From contig NZ_ABVL01000003.1 of NCBI RefSeq assembly GCF_000173075.1, positions 186,001 to 250,000 of the forward strand: a stretch of 64,000 bases of DNA, written 5' to 3'. Source of the DNA: Chthoniobacter flavus Ellin428. Lineage in GTDB: Bacteria; Verrucomicrobiota; Verrucomicrobiia; Chthoniobacterales; Chthoniobacteraceae. Of this stretch, positions 35,719 to 43,771 are shown piece by piece (position 1 is the first letter of the stretch; the number at the start of each line of letters is the position of its first letter). Made by a program: the position numbers and the translations under genes. The notes under the pieces were generated by a model. The model worked only from the letters and a program-made list of their open reading frames with translations. It did no database searches and was not told the origin of the DNA.

Positions 35719-37985
35719 TGCGCCCGCCGTCCACCGATCAACTTTCCGTCACGGGGGTACGACTTCACAACCTGAAGAGCGTTTCTGTCTCGATTCCACA
35801 TTTTCGGCATACCGTCTGCACCGGTGTCTCGGGTTGCGGCAAGAGTTCCTTAGTTTTCGACTGCATTTACGCCCTGTGCGAATACGAGTTGCTGCAGTCG
35901 CTTTCCACATACGCTCGCGGCGCCATCCCACTGCCTGTCGTGCCGGACGTTGAGCACGCAAGCGGGTTGCTCCCACCGGTTGTAATCGATCAAGCGGACT
36001 TGGGACGAAACCCGCGGTCAACCATCGGTACTTCTACGGAAGCCTACACGTTTCTACGGCTTCTTTTCGCCCGTGCCGCCGTGCCGGTGCTCGACGCCAG
36101 TGCGTTCTCCTTCAATTCTCCCGAAGGAGCGTGTCCGGCTTGCCGTGGGCTCGGCCAGATTTTGACGCCAGATCCGGAACGCCTTTTCGATCTCTCCAAA
36201 TCGCTCGGCGAAGGCGCCATCCGACACCGCGCGTGGAAGGTTGGAGGCCGGTACTGGAACATCATCAAAGCCACAGAGTTTTTTGAGATGGACGCTCCTC
36301 TCGGTCAGTGGCCCAAGGAAAAGCTCGATCACCTTATGCACGCGGCCCCGGCCGAAGTTGCCAACCGTGTGCCCGGATTCGTTCAACGGTTTACCTTTGA
36401 GGGGGTGGTTGAACGCCTCCGCGAGCGGCTCGCCGACGATCGCGGACTCGATTCGGCGGACTACGACGCGCAGTTCTTCACAACACAGTGGTGCGCGACC
36501 TGCGGGGGAACAAGGCTCCAGCAGAGGGCGCTGGCCTGCCGTCTGAATGGACTCAATATCGCCGATGCAGCGGGGCTTGCTGTTCCAGAACTGAAGAACT
36601 TCGTCCGCAGCCTGGAGATGAGCACCCTCGCCACCGTCGTCGATTCGCTAAGTCGCATCCTGGAAAACCTGGAGATGGTGGAACTCAGTTACCTCACCTT
36701 GGATCGCCCTATTACCACCGTTTCCGGTGGCGAAATGCAGCGGATCAAGATTGCGCGGGAGCTGGGTTCCCGTTTGATGGGCATACTCTATATTCTCGAT
36801 GAGCCTTCGAGGGGTCTTCACGCCAAGAACGTCGAGGCGGTGAATTCGATAATCACCAAACTCAAAGAGCGGGGGAATACGATCCTGAGTGTCGAGCACA
36901 ACCGCGCGGTCGTGGAGTTGGCTGATAACATCGTCGAACTCGGTCCTGGCGCCGGCTCGCGGGGTGGCCAAATCACCGAGACGGGAACTCCAGCGGATTT
37001 CAAAAACAGCAGCGGGCCGACGGGCAGGCTCCTATCTGCGGCGAAGCAGCACATCTCACCGCCCCCGCCGAAAGCGTTTACTGAGTGGCACTTTTTTAGC
37101 GATTTGCGGCGCAATAACTTGAAGATTGAGAAACTCAAAATTCCGCGCGCGGCACTCACTTGCCTCGTGGGGGTTTCTGGCGCAGGAAAATCGTCACTCC
37201 TGGAGGAGATGCAGTTACGCGATCCCGCTAGCGTGCGCGTGGCTCAGCGGCAGATCGGAGCGTCCGTGCGCTCGAACGTCTGCACCTATCTCAATTTTTT
37301 CGACGAAATTCGCAATCTGTTCGCCAAGAAAGCAAATGCGTCCGCAAGCCTTTTCGCGTTCAACAGTGACGGCGCTTGTCCCGAGTGCGGCGGACGCGGC
37401 AGCATCACTCTCGATCTCCACTTTCTGGGCAGCGCAATGGCACCCTGTCGCACCTGCAATGGAAAACGCTACCGGGCCGAAGTCCTTGGGTATACTTGGC
37501 AGGACCGCAACATCTCCGAAGTCTTGGAACTTCCTGTAGAGGAGGCCGCCACTTTTTTCCGGGAAGGGAAGAAAATCCGCAGCGCGCTGGAGTTGCTCTT
37601 GGGATGTGGCCTGGGCTATATCCGGCTTGGGCAGTCGCTGGACACCTTTTCCGGCGGCGAACTGCAAAGAGTGAAGTTGATTTATGGTCTGAACGATCCC
37701 ACTGCTCTCTATCTGCTTGATGAGCCGTCGCGCGGGTTGCATCCGGACGACATCGAACGCATCGTCTCTTTGCTACGTACGCTCACTGCTCGCGGCAAGA
37801 CCGTGGTTGCCTCGGAACACTCGTTGGATCTGGTTGCTCGCGCAGACTGGGTGGTGGAATTGGGACCCGGGGCAGCCAATGCCGGCGGGAAGGTGATCGC
37901 TGCTGGCACGGTTCGAGAGATCATAAGAGCGACGACAAGCATCACCGCGCAATATCTTAAGTCCTATGTCAGACCTGGAACTTGA
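35718..37985 (+). CDS. UvrA-like ABC ATPase (class II UvrA / self-resistance type)
   Basis: This 755-residue protein starts at the GTG at 35718. It has two ABC domains with Walker A GVSGCGKSSL and GVSGAGKSSL, signatures TVSGGEMQRI and TFSGGELQRV, and zinc-finger cysteines in CPACRGLG, CATCGG, CPECGGRG and CRTCNGKRY. It is shorter than housekeeping UvrA (about 940 residues), matching class II UvrA/DrrC proteins. These protect producers of DNA-binding or DNA-damaging compounds. Its place inside the cluster suggests that the product attacks DNA. Confidence 0.9.
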   Translation: MRPPSTDQLSVTGVRLHNLKSVSVSIPHFRHTVCTGVSGCGKSSLVFDCIYALCEYELLQSLSTYARGAIPLPVVPDVEHASGLLPPVVIDQADLGRNPRSTIGTSTEAYTFLRLLFARAAVPVLDASAFSFNSPEGACPACRGLGQILTPDPERLFDLSKSLGEGAIRHRAWKVGGRYWNIIKATEFFEMDAPLGQWPKEKLDHLMHAAPAEVANRVPGFVQRFTFEGVVERLRERLADDRGLDSADYDAQFFTTQWCATCGGTRLQQRALACRLNGLNIADAAGLAVPELKNFVRSLEMSTLATVVDSLSRILENLEMVELSYLTLDRPITTVSGGEMQRIKIARELGSRLMGILYILDEPSRGLHAKNVEAVNSIITKLKERGNTILSVEHNRAVVELADNIVELGPGAGSRGGQITETGTPADFKNSSGPTGRLLSAAKQHISPPPPKAFTEWHFFSDLRRNNLKIEKLKIPRAALTCLVGVSGAGKSSLLEEMQLRDPASVRVAQRQIGASVRSNVCTYLNFFDEIRNLFAKKANASASLFAFNSDGACPECGGRGSITLDLHFLGSAMAPCRTCNGKRYRAEVLGYTWQDRNISEVLELPVEEAATFFREGKKIRSALELLLGCGLGYIRLGQSLDTFSGGELQRVKLIYGLNDPTALYLLDEPSRGLHPDDIERIVSLLRTLTARGKTVVASEHSLDLVARADWVVELGPGAANAGGKVIAAGTVREIIRATTSITAQYLKSYVRPGT

Positions 37986-38778
37986 GGGCTCGCCGGCAGT
38001 GGCTCTGGCCGACTACGATTCGATTGCGCGCGTGTACGATCTCTGGGCCTCTTGCGATCCAGCTTCCAAGCCGTGCTGGGATTTCTATCGCAGGGAAGTG
38101 ACGCGTCATGGTGGAGTTTGCCTCGAAGTCGGCGTGGGAACCGGTGCTGTCATGCTTGGGGCGGGTCCTACCGTCGCTCACTATTACGGGATCGATCTTT
38201 CCCGCAGCATGCTCGCAGAACTGGAAACAAAACGGGCTAGCCTGCCTCCTCTCCCTTTCTCCTACACACTCATCCATGGCGACGTTCGACAAATCCGGCT
38301 GAGCGGCCCCCCGCCAACGCTAGCGATTGTTCCCTTTCGCACTGTGGGGCATTTTCTGACTGCAGACTCTAGGATAGCTCTGTTGCGCCACTTACGGGAA
38401 ATCTGTGCGCCGGGAGCACGCTGCATCCTCGATCACTACAAGTTTAACCTGAAGTGGGCTCAGCAGCACGATCGCGTTACCCGATGGATGGGCGAGGGAA
38501 CCATCAATGGCCAAACTTTCGTACTCTCGGACACGTATGCTTATGATTTCGCGCGCCGCGAGATGGAATGTCTGCTCTGCGTGGAGGAGATCGCCAGGCA
38601 TGGGACGGTGGTGAACAAGCGATACAGCGCGTTTCGTTTTTCGTGGCTCGAAGACGACGAAGTCTATCGCTACGCGGAAATAGCGGGGTGGCGGGTCGAG
38701 CAACGGTGGGGTGACTTTGAGTATTCCGATTTCTCCGGCGACGCGAAAGACCAGGTCTGGCTCTTACGTGCGCCATGA
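37966..38778 (+). CDS. Class I SAM-dependent methyltransferase
   Basis: This 270-residue protein has SAM motif I in CLEVGVGTGAVMLG near residue 55, the acidic residue in YYGIDLSRSML, and a methyltransferase-11/25 type body (AIVPFRTVGHFL). A small-molecule substrate is likely. The gene overlaps the UvrA-like gene by 20 bases and the next gene by 4. Confidence 0.88.
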   Translation: MSDLELEGSPAVALADYDSIARVYDLWASCDPASKPCWDFYRREVTRHGGVCLEVGVGTGAVMLGAGPTVAHYYGIDLSRSMLAELETKRASLPPLPFSYTLIHGDVRQIRLSGPPPTLAIVPFRTVGHFLTADSRIALLRHLREICAPGARCILDHYKFNLKWAQQHDRVTRWMGEGTINGQTFVLSDTYAYDFARREMECLLCVEEIARHGTVVNKRYSAFRFSWLEDDEVYRYAEIAGWRVEQRWGDFEYSDFSGDAKDQVWLLRAP

Positions 38779-39686
38779 GGCCGAACGATTGCTACTCGCT
38801 CGCCCGTACATCGGCCCGGAGTTCCACATTCCTGTCCCTGCTAGCGCATGCAACTGGCTTGCCTGGAGCAGCCGTTTGGACAGGATACCTGGCTTCGTTG
38901 AGTCTCGATCTGGATCTCCCTCGGCGCTGGCTTGCCTCCTGCGTGCCCTATCTCGATCTACTTTTACAGGCCATGGCCTACATGCCTTCCGGCGCGTCCG
39001 TTGGCGAGGTCGAGTCGGGGCAGATCGATGATTTGGCCCGTGGCTTTTCGACCGGCGAACACCTCATTCTCGGTCCCTTGGACAGAAGTTCCTTGTGCGG
39101 ACGACCGGCGCCTTTGCTATGGGAAGGCGCGCCAACTTTTGTGCAAATCATAGGGTGCGAAGAAAATACGGGCGCGATGATCCTTCGCCTACCGGGGACG
39201 CATTCGCTTTGCAGCTTGTCCGCAGAGGCATTGGTAGCGCCGCCGGGAATGCGGAGCGCGTGGTTTGCTGCCACCCCGCTTGGCCTACAGGCTTGCGAAG
39301 AGCACCTCCGACGCCTTCTGTCCTCCTGCCGTTTGGAGGTAGTTTGCCTTGCGGATCTGGCACGGTGGATGCGTGCGCTGTGCGAACGAATTGCCGGGTG
39401 TCCGCTAACCTCGACGGAAAGGCATTGCCTTCGGGCTGCTCTTCGGGCTCTACAGGAGTGTCTGTGCGATGCTACTCTGTTTGCGCAGCGGCTCCAAAAG
39501 GTGGCGCAGTTTCTGCCGCCTGCCGAGCACGCATTCCTCATCGAACGGGCTGTATCAGCGATGCACCTGCTCGCACGCGCTCCGTCCGTCCTTGTAGGCT
39601 TCGACGTAAATCCAGCGTCCTGGCTGGAGGAGCTTGGGCGCGTGCTGGCGACGACGACGGTGGTGAGACTGGCACCCAAACAATAA
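38775..39686 (+). CDS. Degenerate BtrH-like (C39-fold) protein
   Basis: This 303-residue protein has no direct match I know, but its middle (HLILGPLDRSSLCGRPAPLL, then FVQIIGCEENTGAMILRLPG) lines up with the BtrH-like protein at 45.2 kb (LVGPLDMGLLFHNPSALVYR, then DHMLVALEVHEHEILVTDSE). The His of the DHM/DH motif is Thr here, so it is probably non-catalytic. It may be a scaffold or the partner of the active paralogue. The alignment was made by eye. Confidence 0.5.
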   Translation: MRPNDCYSLARTSARSSTFLSLLAHATGLPGAAVWTGYLASLSLDLDLPRRWLASCVPYLDLLLQAMAYMPSGASVGEVESGQIDDLARGFSTGEHLILGPLDRSSLCGRPAPLLWEGAPTFVQIIGCEENTGAMILRLPGTHSLCSLSAEALVAPPGMRSAWFAATPLGLQACEEHLRRLLSSCRLEVVCLADLARWMRALCERIAGCPLTSTERHCLRAALRALQECLCDATLFAQRLQKVAQFLPPAEHAFLIERAVSAMHLLARAPSVLVGFDVNPASWLEELGRVLATTTVVRLAPKQ

Positions 39687-39687
39687 T

Positions 39688-40305
39688 ATGCCAATTTCCC
39701 ATGCAAACGTCCTGTTCGGACTGGATTGCGCCAGCGCACCTGTGCGCGGTTCCGTTCCGGCCGAAAACCTGCTGTTGAAGCTCAATCCTGCGCTGCTTCC
39801 GGAAAGCGAACCTGCGGCCATAATTATCGCTGCCGAGGCACCGATACTGTCCGATGCGACAATCTCCTACCAGACACTCGTGCATCTGCGGCAGCCCCGC
39901 GCTTCCTCACTTGTTTTTCTCACGAGCGCCGGTGAAACGCTCGCGATGGCGCTCCTCGCTGCGAGCCTCACACTTGATGGTGCCGAAGCCGGTGCTTTTG
40001 TGCTGGCCTACATTCTTGAAAGCGTCTCCCCCGCTCCTGTCGGCGCGCGGGATTACGAGGCGTTCGCTTTCCTGATCCATCGGGTTCCCCCGCCGGACTG
40101 CGCCGTGTTGGTGGCGGAACTTAAGGAAGGCACGTCCAAGAGTTTCGCCCGTGAGGTTCTTTCCGCGGCGGCACTGCAGCGGATTGTCGAGCATGCCCGT
40201 GCGGCTCGGCCTCTCAGGCAAACCACGCTGCTAATCGGTCGCGCTCCCGGGTTGGACGGGGAGCAAAAATGTCATTTGCTGCGCCTACATGAGAAAGAAA
40301 TGTGA
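39688..40305 (+). CDS. KAS/thiolase-like half protein without catalytic Cys
   Basis: This 205-residue protein has the pattern SAGETLAMALLAASLTLDGA, then AGAFVLAYILES and EAFAFLIHR, which resembles the core of a beta-ketoacyl synthase around the nucleophile elbow. The Cys position reads SAG, and the His/Asn half is absent. It may be a chain-length-factor-like or assembly partner for the KAS III-like enzyme at 46.2 kb. The fold assignment is tentative. Confidence 0.45.
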   Translation: MPISHANVLFGLDCASAPVRGSVPAENLLLKLNPALLPESEPAAIIIAAEAPILSDATISYQTLVHLRQPRASSLVFLTSAGETLAMALLAASLTLDGAEAGAFVLAYILESVSPAPVGARDYEAFAFLIHRVPPPDCAVLVAELKEGTSKSFAREVLSAAALQRIVEHARAARPLRQTTLLIGRAPGLDGEQKCHLLRLHEKEM

Positions 40306-41470
40306 AGCTTTCTGGCAACGATGGGCAGCCGAGCCGGGGAACTTGTCTGCCACGCTCGAAACGCCGAGGTATTTCTATTCGGGCGAACTGCTCACCCTCG
40401 CTTGGCACGCCCTGCACTCGAGTCTGCCCGCGGACGCGCAACTGCTGTACTCGCTGAAGGCCAACCCGCATCCGACGATCGTACGCTACTTTGCCGAGCA
40501 CGGTGCGCTTTTCGATGTGGCCAGCCGTGGGGAAATGGAACTGCTCCTGGCGACCCAGGGCTCGCTGCAGCGGGCGGTATGGATCAGCCCGTGCAAAAGG
40601 GAAGCAGACTATCTCTGGGCGGTGCAACACGGCCTAGGCGCATCCGTGATCGATTCCAGAGAGGAAATAGGCACCGTGCGCCGGGTTGCGGCGACCCAGC
40701 CAGACACCATGCCCAGCTATCTGCTACGCGTTCAGCGACGCGCGGCTTCCGCGGGGACTTCCCTCTGGGCGGACTCGCAGTTCGGTGTCACTTTGGATGA
40801 GGCAATCGAGTTTACGCACACCCTGCGCCGGGACGGGATCCAGATCGCCGGGTTGCACGGCTATTTTGCCTCAAACCTTTTCGCCGAACAGGAGATTGCC
40901 CAAAATACCCAGGACTTGATGGCGCAGGCGCTCACCTGGCAGGCGTCTACTGGCACCTCGATGCGTGTCCTTGACGTCGGAGGAGGGTTTGGCTGGCCGC
41001 TTGGCGTTGAGGACGGCGAGCTTTCGTTACCGAGACTCCGGGACTGCCTAGCCCCCCTGGCCGCGGAGTTTTCCCCAGGCACTGCATTGTGGTTCGAATC
41101 GGGCCGTTTTCTCACCGCCGGCGCGGGTGTGCTCGTGCTCACCGTGATGAGCGTAAAAGAGCGCCCCGGCACGACCTCCGTCGTGCTAGACGGCGGAATG
41201 AATATCTTCGGCCTTCCCTCGATGCGCCTGGGATTTCGTCCGCTGACGGTGATTCTTCTCGCGCGCGAGTGGGCTGGTCCCCTGCAGCCGCACACGCTTT
41301 TCGGCCCCTTGTGCACCCCGGGGGACAAATTTTGCGAGAAAGTGCTGCTGCCACCGCTTAAGGCCGGTGACCGCTTGGCTATTCTGCATGCGGGTGCTTA
41401 CGGAGCCACGGCGGGGCGCTCTTCATTTCTCTCTTTCCCGGACGCGCACGAAACTGTACTTGCCGGTTGA
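40289..41470 (+). CDS. PLP-dependent decarboxylase of the DAP/ornithine (BtrK-like) family
   Basis: This 393-residue fold-type III decarboxylase has the PLP lysine in LLYSLKANPHP, then FDVASRGEMELLL, the glycine-rich LDVGGGFGWPLG, and FESGRFLTAGAGVL. The C-terminal barrel has ILHAGAYGATAGR with the substrate-facing Tyr. It is followed 9 bases later by an ACP gene. In butirosin biosynthesis BtrK decarboxylates glutamyl-BtrI, an ACP-bound substrate. The pairing here suggests the same kind of on-carrier decarboxylation. Confidence 0.88.
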   Translation: MRKKCEAFWQRWAAEPGNLSATLETPRYFYSGELLTLAWHALHSSLPADAQLLYSLKANPHPTIVRYFAEHGALFDVASRGEMELLLATQGSLQRAVWISPCKREADYLWAVQHGLGASVIDSREEIGTVRRVAATQPDTMPSYLLRVQRRAASAGTSLWADSQFGVTLDEAIEFTHTLRRDGIQIAGLHGYFASNLFAEQEIAQNTQDLMAQALTWQASTGTSMRVLDVGGGFGWPLGVEDGELSLPRLRDCLAPLAAEFSPGTALWFESGRFLTAGAGVLVLTVMSVKERPGTTSVVLDGGMNIFGLPSMRLGFRPLTVILLAREWAGPLQPHTLFGPLCTPGDKFCEKVLLPPLKAGDRLAILHAGAYGATAGRSSFLSFPDAHETVLAG

Positions 41471-41479
41471 CCACATCCC

Positions 41480-41737
41480 ATGAACGAAGTCACCGAAATC
41501 GAAGAGTTGAAGCGGCTGCTTGCGCAACTTGCCCCAGGGAATCAACCCGCGATCCTCTCCCTTGCGCCCGAAGACAAGCTGCCGTTGGACTCGATGGGAA
41601 TGGTTAGTTTTGCGGTCGCCTTAGAAGATTATTATGGGCTCAGATTCCGGCCCGATGTCCACGATCTCGTTTCAATTTTTTCCAACCTGCGGTCGCTTGA
41701 CGAATTCATCGCTCGCGAACGCCAGGCCGCCACATGA
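41480..41737 (+). CDS. Acyl/peptidyl carrier protein
   Basis: This 85-residue four-helix carrier protein has the phosphopantetheine serine in LPLDSMGMVSFAVALEDYYG. The acidic helix II typical of ACPs follows. It should hold the growing intermediate as a thioester. No phosphopantetheinyl transferase is visible in the window, so a host enzyme must load the arm. The gene overlaps the second radical SAM gene by 4 bases. Confidence 0.88.
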   Translation: MNEVTEIEELKRLLAQLAPGNQPAILSLAPEDKLPLDSMGMVSFAVALEDYYGLRFRPDVHDLVSIFSNLRSLDEFIARERQAAT

Positions 41738-42912
41738 GAGACACCAATCCTTTTCTCTCCGCGGTAATGCGGAAGGTGCGAAGCGGCCGTCCCCGGCTAG
41801 AGACCGCCGAACCTTTCTTCACGCGGGTCGAGCCGGTCCCCCGGGGAAACTACGTCGAGATTTGGTTCCTGACCTCGGGTTGCACTTGGGATGCCCGCGG
41901 CGGATGCACCATGTGCAATTATGGCGCCGGTCCTCAAAACATTGCGCCACTGTTCATGCAGCAAGCCGTGGAGCAGGCGCTCGCGGTGCTTCCAGTCGCT
42001 CCTGCCGAGCTCATGGTATCGCCGTCCGGTGGCATGCTGGATGACCGCGAAGTTCCGCCGAAAGCTCGCCAAGGAATTTACGCCGCGATGGCGAAGAGCA
42101 CTGCCGATCTGCTGCTGATCGAGACGCGCTCGGAGACGGCTACCGAGCGCCATCTCGACGAGTACCGCGCGACCTTTCCACACCGATCCCTAGCCATTGA
42201 GTTTGGGTTGGAATCGGCCTCTTCGTGGATCTCGACGTTCTGTGTGAATAAGGGCGCCGAGCCGGACCGCTTTGCCGCCGCCGCCGCCGCCGCACATCGG
42301 CGCGAGATCGGCGTCTATGCAAACGTCTGTATCGGCACGGCCTTTCTCTCGGCGCGTGAGTCTGTTGAAGACGCGGTGCAGACCGCGCGGTGGGCCTTCG
42401 CGCACGGAGGCGAGCGGGTGGTCCTTTTCCCTCTGCACATCAAGCGATTCACACTTCTGGAGGTCTTGCACCATGCCGGCCTATATCCGCGCGTCTCTCT
42501 CTGGTCGCTGGTAGAATGCCTGCGCCGCTTGGGTTCGGAAAACAGTCACCGGGTCGAGATCGCGTGGTACAAATCGTACTACACGCAAAAATCGAAGATG
42601 ACCTTCTCCCCTACGACCTGCGACATCTGCCTGCCGACCGTCCTGACGCTCATGGACACCTATCGCCAAACGCAGGATTTCGCCGTTATCGAGAAGCTCG
42701 CAGCCTTTTCCTGCGCTTGCCACGAGGAATGGAGAGCCGCCATCGAAGCGGAGCCTTCGTCGTCGCTGCCGGAACGCGTCCTGCGCTCGTACGAATTTCT
42801 AGACGATCACCTCGGCGTTGGTGCGCGTGATGAACTTGCGAGCGTTTCGCGTCGGCTTTTTGTAGAAGAACCCTTCACCTATGCTACTTGGAAGGCCCAT
42901 GATCTCGCTTGA
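41734..42912 (+). CDS. Radical SAM enzyme 2 (CX7CX2C class, paralogue of enzyme 1)
   Basis: This 392-residue protein has the cluster motif GCTWDARGGCTMCNYG, with the same spacing and the same TMCNYG as the first enzyme. The bodies also align (LIETRSETAT, IEFGLESAS, CIGTAFLSARE, FPLHIKRFTLLE). Extra cysteines in TTCDICLP and FSCACHEEW could bind a second cluster. It starts in an ATGA overlap with the ACP gene, so it may act on the ACP-bound substrate. Overlap at the 3' end is with the NadE-like gene. Confidence 0.88.
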   Translation: MRDTNPFLSAVMRKVRSGRPRLETAEPFFTRVEPVPRGNYVEIWFLTSGCTWDARGGCTMCNYGAGPQNIAPLFMQQAVEQALAVLPVAPAELMVSPSGGMLDDREVPPKARQGIYAAMAKSTADLLLIETRSETATERHLDEYRATFPHRSLAIEFGLESASSWISTFCVNKGAEPDRFAAAAAAAHRREIGVYANVCIGTAFLSARESVEDAVQTARWAFAHGGERVVLFPLHIKRFTLLEVLHHAGLYPRVSLWSLVECLRRLGSENSHRVEIAWYKSYYTQKSKMTFSPTTCDICLPTVLTLMDTYRQTQDFAVIEKLAAFSCACHEEWRAAIEAEPSSSLPERVLRSYEFLDDHLGVGARDELASVSRRLFVEEPFTYATWKAHDLA

Positions 42913-43771
42913 AGTCGCGCAGAATTTTCTCCGCCGGAACGTTCCTTCCGGCAGACCTATGCTTGTCTTCCTTTCCGGCGGAGTCGACTCCGATGTCGTG
43001 GCCCGTCTGGCTGTCGCCACCTTCGGCGCCGCGCGCGTCGTCGGCGCCACCTGCTTGCAAGCCGCGCAAGATCCCGCTCATCCAGAGAATGCCGCGCGGC
43101 TCGCCCGCACTTTGGGCATCGAATACGCGCAATTGAACTTGGGGCAGATGCCAGCCGAACTCGCCGCCGAGCTGGCGCGGGCCTCTCCCCGATTCGACGA
43201 TGGGGAAAACGGCTGGCTGATCGAGGCGAGAGCCAAGTGCGCTTTGCGAACCTCCATCGCCGCACTCTACCACGATCGGGGCTACTACATCTTAGGGTGT
43301 GGCAATCGCACAGAATTGCGCTTGGGGTTCTTCATGCCACTTGGGGACGGAATTTGCCACGCCGCCCCAATCCTGCACTTGTTCAAAACCGAGGTGTATG
43401 TCCTTGCCCAGGCATTGGGCACCGACTCCCAAGTGATCGAGCAACCGCCGTCTGCGGGTTTTTGGCCCGGTCAGTCGGACTTGGAGGATATCGCCTACTG
43501 GATGCTCCATGGTGGCCCCATCGTCCGGCCCGTGCATTTTTCGGAAGAAGATATCGCGGAGGTCGAACGGATGCGCCGCGTCCTGAGCTTTGCAGGGCTC
43601 GACGCGGCCCTTAAGGAATACGAGCGCGGCTCTGCTCCCGCCTTTGCGGCGTCCGTCTCAGGTCTGGAGCTCAAGATCGTGGAACGTGTTTACCGCGTCG
43701 CCGAGGCAGCGCGGGCGCTCAAGCTAATTCCCATGTGTGCGTCGCTTCTCTCGGAAGCTGCGCCGACATGA
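42899..43771 (+). CDS. NAD synthetase-like (N-type ATP pyrophosphatase) enzyme
   Basis: The start ATG at 42899 follows GGAAGG. This 290-residue protein has the PP-loop VFLSGGVDSDVV near the N-terminus and NadE-like GCGNRTELRLGFFMPLGDG and APILHLFKTEVYVLAQALG. NadE adenylates a carboxylate and replaces AMP with ammonia. In a pathway such as this a paralogue would make an amide from a carboxylate. No glutaminase domain is attached, so free ammonia or a separate donor is needed. Confidence 0.85.
   Translation: MISLEVAQNFLRRNVPSGRPMLVFLSGGVDSDVVARLAVATFGAARVVGATCLQAAQDPAHPENAARLARTLGIEYAQLNLGQMPAELAAELARASPRFDDGENGWLIEARAKCALRTSIAALYHDRGYYILGCGNRTELRLGFFMPLGDGICHAAPILHLFKTEVYVLAQALGTDSQVIEQPPSAGFWPGQSDLEDIAYWMLHGGPIVRPVHFSEEDIAEVERMRRVLSFAGLDAALKEYERGSAPAFAASVSGLELKIVERVYRVAEAARALKLIPMCASLLSEAAPT

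Noticed and set aside
33101-42912. tRNA archaeosine/queuosine-type modification pathway from the RaSEA-like radical SAM enzymes
   Set aside because: No preQ0 or TGT genes are present, and the neighbours (ACP, ligase, KAS, decarboxylase) indicate a carrier-bound metabolite.
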